Shown: positions 6,564-11,674 of the stretch, one piece after another
How the letters are laid out: every line of letters begins with the position of its first letter
Position numbering within the stretch: position 1 is the stretch's first letter
Position numbers and translations under genes: made by a program
The notes under the pieces: model-generated
What the model saw: the letters and a program-made list of their open reading frames with translations, nothing else
Databases searched by the model: none
What the model was told of the DNA's origin: nothing
Source of the DNA: Nitriliruptoraceae bacterium
Lineage (GTDB): Bacteria > Actinomycetota > Nitriliruptoria > Nitriliruptorales > Nitriliruptoraceae
Length of the DNA: 11,674 nucleotides
Reading direction: 5' to 3'
Assembly: GCA_007134165.1 (NCBI GenBank)
Contig: SLLJ01000065.1
Location: forward strand, 1-11,674

Positions 6564-6995
6564 ATGCCCCACGAGATGTCGGCCGACGAGCGTCGTGCGT
6601 TCCTGCTTGCCCCGGGACGCACCGGGCACCTCGCCACGGTGCGCGCCGACGGCCGTGCGCACGTCGCGCCGATCTGGTTCACCCTCGACGGCGACGACGT
6701 GGTGTTCAACACCGGTGCCGACACCGTCAAGGGCCGCAACCTACGGCGGACCGGTCGTGCGGCACTGTCGGTGGACCTGCCCGTACACCCGTATGCCTTC
6801 GTGCACCTCGAGGGACCGGTGTTGCTCGCCGACGACCATGACGGGTTCCGCGCCTGGACGCGAATCATCGCGGCGCGCTACGTCCCCCACGGCGAGGTGG
6901 AGGCCTACGCCGATCGCAATGCGGTACCGGGCGAGCTGCTGGTACGGCTCACCCCGCAGACCGTCGTGGCGTTCGACGACCTCGCGGGCTGGTGA
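6564..6995 (+). CDS. PPOX-fold (pyridoxamine 5'-phosphate oxidase-like) probable F420-dependent oxidoreductase
   Basis: Small split-barrel flavin/deazaflavin-binding protein, 143 residues, the usual size for the F420-dependent PPOX (FDOR-B) families of actinobacteria. Signature stretches are RTGHLATVRADGRAHVAPIW (19-38), DDVVFNTGADTVKGRNLRR (44-62), whose Lys56 and Arg/Asn pair correspond to the cofactor-phosphate-binding region, and AFVHLEGPVLLADD (78-91). Relatives reduce or oxidise varied small molecules using F420H2, and some bind FMN or heme instead. The cofactor here is inferred from family likeness. The start is ATG 6564 with CGGAG 8 nt upstream. An ATG at 6372 in the same frame would add 64 residues with no family likeness and no ribosome-binding site, so I rejected it. 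Its 3' end converges on the TMEM175-like gene. Confidence 0.9.
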   Translation: MPHEMSADERRAFLLAPGRTGHLATVRADGRAHVAPIWFTLDGDDVVFNTGADTVKGRNLRRTGRAALSVDLPVHPYAFVHLEGPVLLADDHDGFRAWTRIIAARYVPHGEVEAYADRNAVPGELLVRLTPQTVVAFDDLAGW

Positions 6996-7011
6996 TGCGC
7001 GAGGGCGTCGA

Positions 7012-7025
7012 CGGCCGACCGGCCG
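7012..7025. terminator. GC-rich inverted repeat between convergent genes
   Basis: CGGCCG-AC-CGGCCG lies in the 57-bp gap between the convergent stops at 6995 and 7053. Each 6-mer is itself a palindrome, so the element can pair in two ways. There is no T-run. It may serve as a bidirectional terminator; the evidence is position and symmetry only. Confidence 0.3.
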
Positions 7026-7052
7026 CGCCTCGTCACGTCCGCCCCGTGCTGG

Positions 7053-7445
7053 TCACCCGTGGGGTGAGCCGCGCCGCTCGAGCAGCGCCCCGTCGAAGCG
7101 TTGCAGGAGACGAACCAACCGGTGGTGCGAGCGGAAGAAGGTCCCCACCATCGCGATGCTGATCACGAACGCGACGAACGGGACCTGCACCTCGATCAGC
7201 GCGGTGGCCGGCGGCAGACCGTGAGTGGATGCTGGCAGGGTGAGGCGGAGCACGAGCAGGGTGAACGCGACGGCGAAGACCCCACCGGTCAGCGCGACGA
7301 CACGCCCGAACTCCACCGGATCGAGGTCACGGTCGATGTCGTTGTCGAGCAACGTCGGCAGCGTGCGGGGCTCCGTCTCCGTCCCCGTCGGGCGGCCCTG
7401 GACATCGTCGCCGGCAGGCTCGTCAGTCGAGCGTTGGTCGGTCAT
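7053..7445 (-). CDS. Short TMEM175/DUF1211-like two-helix membrane protein (C-terminally truncated relative to family)
   Basis: A 130-residue protein. Residues 1-45 are acidic and polar (DNDIDRDLDP at 34-43). A first transmembrane helix covers about 48-70 (GRVVALTGGVFAVAFTLLVL) and a second about 84-104. The Arg-x-x-Ala-(FSD)-GVFA-x-A-x-TLLVL pattern of the first helix and the SHHRLVRLLQRFDGALL segment (106-122) match the first two helices of DUF1211/TMEM175 potassium channels. The family's usual FSD is replaced by LTG. Typical bacterial members have six helices in about 200 residues; this one stops right after helix 2. Channel activity therefore cannot be assumed. The ATG at 7445 has GGAG a few nt upstream. 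The upstream in-frame extension to 7655 lacks family likeness. Confidence 0.72.
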   Translation of the reverse strand: MTDQRSTDEPAGDDVQGRPTGTETEPRTLPTLLDNDIDRDLDPVEFGRVVALTGGVFAVAFTLLVLRLTLPASTHGLPPATALIEVQVPFVAFVISIAMVGTFFRSHHRLVRLLQRFDGALLERRGSPHG

Positions 7446-7813
7446 CGCAGCTCCACCTCCGGTTGTGGTCCAGGCTAGGAGCCGCGGACGACCGGGCCCG
7501 ACGCCGTCTTGGGATCGGGGGCGGTGGTAGGTGCGCGCTCGCGGGTGGACGGTGATCCCTGGGCCGGCAGCTGGTCGGCATCGGGCGCTGGGGCGCGGAC
7601 GACGTCCAGCAGGCGCCAGACGAGGAACTCGTGCCGATTGGACCCGACGAGGCACGTGCGATGATCGTGTGGTGCGTGGATGCGGAGGGTGGCTGAGCGC
7701 GGTGGGCCGAAGCGGAGGGCTGACGTGGCCAGCCGACGTGGAGGGCCGGTCGAGGCGGTTTTGGAGGAGCCAGACGCGCGACCGTTAAGGTGACCGCATC
7801 GCGGAGGCGACGG
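7446..7813. other. Divergent intergenic region, 368 bp, with a short coding-like segment
   Basis: It separates the TMEM175-like gene (minus) from the DUF6933-PRiA4 gene (plus) and must hold both promoters. A weak plus-strand pair, TTGGAG (7761-7766) and GTTAAG (7784-7789) with 17-nt spacing, is the best promoter candidate for the right-hand gene. Positions 7556-7696 are open on the plus strand for 46 codons with protein-like content (DEELVPIGPDEARAMIVWCV) but no ATG or GTG at the left end. The minus strand is equally open in the same codon register to a TAG at 7475. I cannot decide between a gene relic and chance. Confidence 0.35.
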
Positions 7814-8938
7814 ATGCTCATTATTCGAGGTACCAAGAAGCTGCGGGATCGCATCAAGGGCGCGCCTGCAGCGGGCGGTGCGGTCTCGACGACCGCTCTC
7901 GGAGACTGGTTCGCCACCGGGCTGTTCTGGCGGCCGCAGGTGGCGCTGTTGGTCAACACGCGCACCTTCCTGCCGGTCTTCATGGAGCTCGCCCCCGCGG
8001 CCACGCTGCTCGACCGGATCCCGGAGGCGATCGAGCAGACGCTGCGGTCCCACGGGGTCGACGACGCCTTCGCGGCCGCCGAACGTGCTGCGATGACCGA
8101 GGTTCGGATCGCTCCGACAAACGACCCGAGCGTCCTTGGCGTGATGAACGAGTTCGCGCGCCTCGGCAAAGTCTTCGCGCCACACGGCGGGGGCGACCTG
8201 GTACGGCTCTCGCTGCGACTTGCGGCCACGCCGATCAGTCCGCTGCAGTCACGAACCGGGTTTCCCGACCGCGAACTGGCCGTCGCGGTCGGCGGAATCG
8301 ACCGTGCCGAGGTCACGCCGCTCCATCCCGAGTTCGCTTCCGAGATGCCGACCACCGCCGCTGGGGCGAAGGGCGTGGTCTACCAACTCAAGGTCACCCT
8401 GCATGACACCAAGCCCCCGGTCTGGCGCAGGATCCTCGTGGACGGCGCCAGCACCCTCGAACAACTCCACGAGGCCATCCAGGCCGCGTTCGGGTGGTGG
8501 AACTACCACCTCCACGAGTTCGAGGTCGGCGCGAACCGCTACGGCATCCCGGATCCGCAATGGCAAGACTGGGGGCCACCGGTCGTCGACGAGCGCACGG
8601 TTCGGCTCGACGCCGTCGCCCGCTCGGGTTCTCGGTTCGAGTACCGCTACGACTTCGGTGACGATTGGCGGCACAAGATCCTGGTGGAGGACATCCGGCC
8701 CGTCGACGCAGCCGTGACCTTGCCGACCTGCGTCGATGGCCGCCGTGCCTGCCCGCCCGAGGATTGCGGCGGCACCTGGGGATACCGACAACTGCTGGAG
8801 ATCCTGGCAGATCCGCATCATCCCGAGCACCAGGAACGGCGCGACTGGATCGGTGGCCCCTTCGATTCGGCAGCCTTCGATCCCCGGGAGTTCGACACGA
8901 ACCTGCGCCAACTGCGCCGGGTTGCCCCGGACGGCTGA
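7814..8938 (+). CDS. DUF6933 domain plus plasmid pRiA4b ORF-3 family protein
   Basis: A 374-residue protein with two domains. Residues 1 to about 140 resemble DUF6933: MLIIRGTKKLRDRI at the start, then LGDWFATGLFWRPQVALLVN (29-48) and PVFMELAPAATLLDRIPEAI (54-73). Residues about 189-370 are a PRiA4_ORF3 domain, with VYQLKVTLHDTKPPVWRRI (189-207), HEAIQAAFGWWNYHLHEF (219-236), YDFGDDWRHKI (279-289), and a cysteine-bearing CVDGRRACPPEDCGG (306-320). The ORF-3 family was named from an Agrobacterium rhizogenes plasmid; its biochemical role is unknown, though members are found near mobile DNA. The ATG at 7814 is preferred: GGAGG sits 6 nt upstream, and the conserved N-terminus begins there. GTG at 7790 would add eight residues. 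A hairpin follows the stop. Confidence 0.9.
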   Translation: MLIIRGTKKLRDRIKGAPAAGGAVSTTALGDWFATGLFWRPQVALLVNTRTFLPVFMELAPAATLLDRIPEAIEQTLRSHGVDDAFAAAERAAMTEVRIAPTNDPSVLGVMNEFARLGKVFAPHGGGDLVRLSLRLAATPISPLQSRTGFPDRELAVAVGGIDRAEVTPLHPEFASEMPTTAAGAKGVVYQLKVTLHDTKPPVWRRILVDGASTLEQLHEAIQAAFGWWNYHLHEFEVGANRYGIPDPQWQDWGPPVVDERTVRLDAVARSGSRFEYRYDFGDDWRHKILVEDIRPVDAAVTLPTCVDGRRACPPEDCGGTWGYRQLLEILADPHHPEHQERRDWIGGPFDSAAFDPREFDTNLRQLRRVAPDG

Positions 8939-8963
8939 ACGGGTACGAGCCGGTGCGCCTCGG

Positions 8964-8988
8964 TGCCGATCCCGCCCGATGATCGGCA
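8964..8988 (+). terminator. Stem-loop downstream of the DUF6933-PRiA4 gene
   Basis: TGCCGATC (8964-8971) and GATCGGCA (8981-8988) form a perfect 8-bp stem with a 9-nt loop, 25 nt after the stop codon, followed by GGTTTCGG. The T-tract is short. Placement and perfect pairing make an intrinsic terminator likely. Confidence 0.55.
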
Positions 8989-9002
8989 GGTTTCGGACCA
9001 GG

Positions 9003-9164
9003 CGCGGAGCCGAACAGCCGCAGTCTGCGGATCGCGCGCCTGCGGCACACCGCCCGCGTTTCGGGCTCGCAGACCGTCAGAGCGTCCGCCAGCTCCCGGG
9101 CAGCCGTCTCGCACGCATGACCGGCCGTGCACCGTTCGTACTTGCCTTTGTCCTGTTGCCTTGG
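9003..9164 (-). pseudogene. Possible fragment of a MNT-type nucleotidyltransferase
   Basis: Read on the minus strand, positions 9164 to 9003 give ETAARELADALTVCEPETRA followed by VCRRRAIRRLRLFGSA. The last part resembles the beginning of minimal nucleotidyltransferases (MntA-type antitoxins), where a Cys-Arg-Arg-x-x-Ile-Arg-Arg-Leu-x-Leu-Phe-Gly-Ser segment precedes the catalytic Asp-x-Asp. The Asp-x-Asp and LLVEF segment that should follow within about 20 residues is absent in all three frames. The nearby 3' end of the PRiA4 gene leaves no room for a full copy. If real, it is a dead fragment; the likeness covers only about 15 residues and could be chance. Confidence 0.18.
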
Positions 9165-9955
9165 AAGGGGTCGTGGACCTCGCGTTCGGTCCCGACGATG
9201 AGGTGCGCCTCCTCGTCGCCCGTGTTGCGCTGCTGGAGCTCTCGGCGCGCAAGGTCGTCGCCAACCGCGATCCAGCGGAGCTGACGGTCCCCGCCGTCGC
9301 CAGGCTTGGCGGATGCTTCGACGAGCAGGGCTTGCTGGTGGCGAAATCAGATCTGGTGCCCGGGCCACTGGCGCGGCGAGAGGCGCTCGGTCACGCGCCT
9401 CGTGAGGGACGGGCCAATCGTTGTTCGGGACGGTGCAATCCGATGATGTCGACCTCAACGACGGTGCTGACGTTGGTGGTTGGCTCGAGGAGTTCAACGC
9501 TGGCCCGCCTGAGGATCGGAGCTAGATGCTTCGACCGGCGATGGTGCCAACGAGTGATTCGAAGAGACGATCGGTGAGCGGAGCTTCACGACCAAGCGCA
9601 CGACAAGTCGGCCGACGTTGCACCTGACGTGGCCGTGGGCACGGTCTGCGAGGCTGGTCGAGGTCCGCAGGTACGAGCGCCCGGCGATGCAGGAAGCCGG
9701 CCGAACGGTGATGAGCTGCAGACCACCCATCAGGCGCGGCAGGGGCTGCCGGCGTTCGGCATCGCCACCTTCGTGGGCGTGGACCGGGTCGAAACGCCGG
9801 TCGGCAGCGAGGGGCGTGGCGAGGTCGTGGCGTTGACCGAGCTCGACGACTTGGATCGCGCACCGGCCCTTGGCGGGCGCGGCGAGCGCACTGGTCGACA
9901 CGCTATGGACAGCAACCGAGGACGTCCGGCGCGGGGAGAGATGGCCTCGTCCGTG

Positions 9956-9970
9956 CCCAACGACGTTGGG
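9956..9970. repeat. 15-bp palindrome in the gene-poor stretch
   Basis: CCCAACG-A-CGTTGGG is a perfect inverted repeat with 7-bp arms and a single central base. No neighbouring gene start makes it an obvious operator. It could be a hairpin or a protein-binding site left from an eroded gene. Confidence 0.45.
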
Positions 9971-10104
9971 TTGGTGAACGGTGTTCCGACCTCACGGTTG
10001 TCCGCTACTCCGGGAGGTACCCAAGGCACTCTTCGGGTTGCTGGGACGGGCAGCCGGCTGGGCCCGATGTCGTGGTGGCGGGAGCGCAGGGCGGCCGCAG
10101 GGCG

Positions 10105-10139
10105 AGGAGCCCGTCGGCGACGGCGCCGGACGGGCTCCT
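10105..10139 (-). terminator. Strong stem-loop downstream of the histone-like gene
   Basis: AGGAGCCCGTC (10105-10115) and GACGGGCTCCT (10129-10139) form a perfect 11-bp stem with a 13-nt GC-rich loop that can pair further (GGC/GCC). It begins 43 nt after the stop codon of the minus-strand gene at 10182. No U-run follows. The length and GC content of the stem make it the most convincing terminator in the window. Confidence 0.7.
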
Positions 10140-10181
10140 GGGGGTGTGGCGAGGGGCAACTGCCGTTGCGGTGATGTTTGA

Positions 10182-10964
10182 TCAGGCGTCGCCGGCCGCC
10201 TCGGCGGTCTTCTTGACCGAGGTCGCGGCGGCCTTGGTCTGCCGCTTGGCCTGCTCGGCCTGCTCTGCGGTCGCCTCGACGGTCTTCTCGGCGGCGCCCT
10301 TGGCGGCGGTCGCGGTGCCCTTGGCCTTCGCGACGGTGTGCTCGACGCCCTTGCGAGCGGTCGTCGCGGTGGCCTTGGCCTCGGTGGTGACGTTCTCGGT
10401 CTGCTCGTGGGCGGTCTCCACGGCGACGTCGGCGGTCTTGGTCACCGAGGTGAACGCACCCTTCAGTTGCGAGCGGGCGTTGCCGGCCTGGGTGAGGACC
10501 TTGTCGATCCGCTCGTCCTTGCGGATGTCTTCGGCCAACTTGCGGCCCTCGTCGGCCTTGGCGTCGAAGCGCTGCAGGTACGGCCTCATGCTGTCCTGGA
10601 GGCGCTCGCGCAGGTCAGCGAGCGACTTCTGGGTCTTCTCCGGGACGTCGCGCAGGCCCTTGACGCGCTCTGGCGCGTCCTCGACAAGATGCCCGGCGTC
10701 GTCGCGCAGGCGATCGATGCGGGTCGGCAAATCCTTTGCGTACTCGACCACGTCCCCGAGGATCCCGGCGGTCGCGTAGCCGGCGTCCTCGAGGACGGCC
10801 TTCAACTGACGATCTGGCAGGCAGACGATCTCGGGGGTGGCGGGCTCGGCGGCCGTGGTCTTGCGTGTGGTCGTCTTGCTGGCCGTGGTCTTCGCGCTCG
10901 TCTTCCGGGCGGCCGTCTTCTTTGCGGTCTTCTTGGCGGCGGGACGGACGGTGGTCTCAGCCAT
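10182..10964 (-). CDS. Ala/Lys/Thr-rich histone-H1-like / HBHA-like protein
   Basis: A 260-residue low-complexity protein with three parts. Residues 8-40 are a basic tail of Lys-Lys-Thr and Arg-Lys-Thr repeats (AAKKTAKKTAARKTSAKTTA at 9-28), like histone H1 tails and bacterial nucleoid proteins. Residues 45 to about 160 are a charged, helix-rich segment (DRLRDDAGHLVEDAPERVKG at 84-103) resembling the coiled-coil part of mycobacterial heparin-binding haemagglutinin (HBHA). Residues about 165-260 are a second Ala/Thr/Lys-rich, probably helical region. There is one Cys (48) and no signal peptide or hydrophobic segment. DNA binding or nucleoid compaction is the inference; adhesion as in HBHA is an alternative. 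In HBHA the basic repeats are C-terminal, whereas here the densest ones are N-terminal. AGGAGG lies 6 nt before the ATG at 10964. The upstream promoter carries two palindromes. Confidence 0.85.
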   Translation of the reverse strand: MAETTVRPAAKKTAKKTAARKTSAKTTASKTTTRKTTAAEPATPEIVCLPDRQLKAVLEDAGYATAGILGDVVEYAKDLPTRIDRLRDDAGHLVEDAPERVKGLRDVPEKTQKSLADLRERLQDSMRPYLQRFDAKADEGRKLAEDIRKDERIDKVLTQAGNARSQLKGAFTSVTKTADVAVETAHEQTENVTTEAKATATTARKGVEHTVAKAKGTATAAKGAAEKTVEATAEQAEQAKRQTKAAATSVKKTAEAAGDA

Positions 10965-11048
10965 GGTGGCCTCCTGCGGGGGTCCGGGGGTGGGTCGATG
11001 CGGCGGTGAGGTCAGGGAAGGGCACGGCTCTCCCGGCCCCACCTCTTG

Positions 11049-11058
11049 TTGCTAGCAA
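11049..11058. promoter_or_regulatory. Proximal operator-like palindrome (TTGCT/AGCAA)
   Basis: TTGCTAGCAA is a perfect 10-bp palindrome that touches the -10 hexamer and covers the expected transcription start of the histone-like gene. It shares the TTGCT/AGCAA half-sites with the second palindrome 27 bp away centre to centre. Confidence 0.5.
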
Positions 11059-11086
11059 GTGTATGCCCAAACGCTTGCTCAAGCAA
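11058..11086 (-). promoter_or_regulatory. Promoter of the histone-like gene
   Basis: On the minus strand TTGCTT (11086-11081) and TACACT (11063-11058) are separated by exactly 17 nt. The -10 fits the TANNNT form seen in actinobacteria. Transcription would start near 11050, giving a leader of about 85 nt before the ATG at 10964. This is the best promoter in the window, and its overlap with the two palindromes suggests repression. Confidence 0.55.
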
Positions 11087-11089
11087 GCG
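11072..11089. promoter_or_regulatory. Distal operator-like palindrome over the -35
   Basis: CGCTTGCT-CA-AGCAAGCG is a perfect inverted repeat with 8-bp arms and a 2-bp spacer, covering the -35 hexamer of the histone-like gene. Length and symmetry are typical of TetR-family operators, though no regulator gene is next to it in this window. It could also serve rightward transcription towards the DUF433/DUF5615 pair. Confidence 0.6.
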
Positions 11090-11387
11090 CTCCGGAAAGG
11101 TCGACCGGAGAGCAACGGCTGCAGCCCGCTCCTTGGGCCTGAGTGCGTGCGGCGGTTAGCGCGCGACGACTCGTGGCGCGAGCACTTCGCTGAGGAAGTG
11201 CAGGTCAGCGAGCAGTTCGGCTCGCTCCGACTGCGGGCCGAGCATCTCGTCGCCGGACTCCTCAGCGACCACCTCACCGAGGAACTCGAGGTCAGGGGCA
11301 CCAGGGACTCGGGGGTACTGGCGGACCGCCCCGACGTTCTTCCTCGTCGCTGTCTCCGGTCTCGACTGCAGGCGAGGACAACGGTAG
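11090..11387. other. Region upstream of the DUF433 frame without a firm gene
   Basis: Both strands are open in the same codon register across much of this stretch. The minus strand ends at a TAA (11156-11158) with protein-like DLEFLGEVVAEESGDEMLGP. The plus strand reads REHFAEEVQVSEQFGSLRLR. Neither has a recognised family or a clear start, and the mirrored register makes one an automatic echo of the other. A relic gene on one strand is possible. Confidence 0.35.
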
Positions 11388-11591
11388 AGGACCAGTGGGA
11401 CTGGTCTGCCCTGCATCGCCGGAACACGCATCCCCGTGGCGATGCTGGTGCGGATGGTCGCTGCGGGCACCCCGACGGAGACGATCCTCGCTGAGTACCC
11501 GCAGTTGACCGAGGACGCTATTCGTGAAGCCCTGAGGTTTGCGGCCGCCGACGTCGACCAGCTGGTCGTGCCGCTGGATCAGACCGTCTGA
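11388..11591 (+). CDS. DUF433 (VapB45-type antitoxin-like) frame, N-terminus missing or cryptic start
   Basis: The frame from just after a TAG (11385-11387) to TGA (11589-11591) encodes the core of a DUF433 protein: GLPCIAGTRIPVAMLVRMVA, then TILAEYPQLTEDAIREALRFAA, ending in VVPLDQTV. DUF433 proteins are small winged-helix-like antitoxins, and their usual partner is a DUF5615 PIN-like toxin, as found next door. The usual 15-20 residues before GLPCIAGTR (an Ile-x-x-Pro segment) are not present in this or the other two frames. There is no ATG before 11442; GTG 11436 or CTG 11406 are alternatives without good ribosome-binding sites. The 5' end may therefore be lost by recombination, or a rare start is used. 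The listed left boundary is the limit of the open frame, not a proven start. Confidence 0.68.
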   Translation, partial: RTSGTGLPCIAGTRIPVAMLVRMVAAGTPTETILAEYPQLTEDAIREALRFAAADVDQLVVPLDQTV

Positions 11592-11674
11592 AGCCGTTGG
11601 TCGACGAATCCCTGCAGGATGCCGTGGCTCACCGGTTGATCACGGCCGGGCACGACACGACCCACGTCCGGGTC
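11588..11674 (+). CDS. DUF5615 PIN-like toxin, N-terminal part, cut by window end
   Basis: The first 29 codons read KPLVDESLQDAVAHRLITAG followed by HDTTHVRV. The family consensus is a hydrophobic strand, then Leu-Val-Asp-Glu with the first acidic active-site residue, a helix, and AGHD-x-x-HVR. DUF5615 proteins are PIN-fold putative ribonuclease toxins paired with DUF433 antitoxins (VapC45 in Mycobacterium tuberculosis is the known example). The codon where the usual initiator Met-Lys would be is CTG at 11588-11590, overlapping the DUF433 stop as CTGA, in the manner of the common ATGA overlap. TTG at 11597 is the alternative start. Translational coupling to DUF433 is inferred. The rest of the protein lies beyond the window. 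Confidence 0.75.
   Translation, partial: MKPLVDESLQDAVAHRLITAGHDTTHVRV

Larger units (their letters stand above)
8989..10104. other. Gene-poor stretch of about 1.1 kb with possible relics
   Basis: No frame here has a start, ribosome-binding site and recognisable protein family together. Two plus-strand segments in one register look protein-like: about 9165-9370 (AFGPDDEVRLLVARVALLEL) and about 9620-9890 (PAFGIATFVGVDRVETPVGS). An in-frame stop separates them. A minus-strand segment at 9003-9059 ends in a nucleotidyltransferase-like motif (listed separately). There are no terminal inverted repeats or target duplications to define an insertion sequence. The stretch looks like eroded coding DNA rather than a regulatory region, but the frames are not conclusive. 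Confidence 0.4.

Noticed and set aside
5366..6868. A 500-codon minus-strand open frame
   Set aside because: It overlaps the anchored DUF6544/DUF6920-like gene in another frame and the plus-strand PPOX gene. Its product is Arg/Pro/Gly-rich with no motif, a typical chance frame in GC-rich DNA.
8394..9497. A 367-codon minus-strand gene including the MNT-like motif
   Set aside because: Only about 15 residues resemble a family; the rest is Arg/Ala/Pro-rich and its 3' half is antisense to the PRiA4 gene. Kept only as a possible fragment.
9494..9901. A 135-codon minus-strand gene
   Set aside because: No ribosome-binding site or family, and the plus strand is equally protein-like in this area; not enough to call either strand.
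8939..10181. Insertion sequence or transposon in the gene-poor stretch
   Set aside because: No terminal inverted repeats, target-site duplication or transposase motif could be found by eye.
11156..11470. A 104-codon minus-strand gene
   Set aside because: Its left part is antisense to the DUF433 core, its start lies inside that core, and the plus strand is open in the same register.

Overview
The window looks like chromosomal DNA of a high-GC actinobacterium. G or C dominates third codon positions in every convincing gene. The gene types also fit that group: a PPOX-fold flavoenzyme of the kind that often uses F420, a pRiA4b ORF-3 family protein, an Ala/Lys-rich protein with a histone-H1-like tail, and a DUF433/DUF5615 pair of the VapBC45 type. 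No rRNA, tRNA, CRISPR array, intact transposase or phage gene was seen. Species cannot be named from the sequence alone.

Layout. Positions 1-100 hold a 13-bp GC-rich tandem repeat and a weak hairpin. An acyl-CoA synthetase (101-1621, minus) is divergent from an NAD-dependent epimerase/SDR (1725-2609, plus). A CPBP intramembrane protease (2645-3430, plus) follows the epimerase and is probably cotranscribed with it. A GNAT-AAA+ ATPase fusion (3596-4867, minus) converges on that pair. Positions 4868-5544 are gene-poor and carry a 9-bp tandem repeat coding (NLA)5 inside a start-less open frame. A membrane-anchored conserved protein of unknown function (5545-6357, minus) is divergent from the PPOX flavoenzyme (6564-6995, plus). 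A short two-helix TMEM175/DUF1211-like protein (7053-7445, minus) is divergent from a DUF6933-PRiA4_ORF3 protein (7814-8938, plus). About 1.2 kb (8939-10181) has no gene I would defend, only possible relics. The Lys/Ala-rich histone/HBHA-like gene (10182-10964, minus) has a strong downstream hairpin and a promoter flanked by two related palindromes. The right edge carries a DUF433 antitoxin-like frame that appears to lack its 5' end (ending 11591). It overlaps a DUF5615 PIN-like toxin cut by the window end.

The genes do not form one pathway. Most are single genes or pairs in divergent or convergent arrangement, with short gene-poor stretches between them, as in a mildly eroded accessory region. 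I did not find a complete multigene system that I would call new. The best candidates for follow-up are the GNAT-AAA+ fusion, the palindrome-flanked promoter of the histone-like gene, and the oddly started DUF433/DUF5615 pair.
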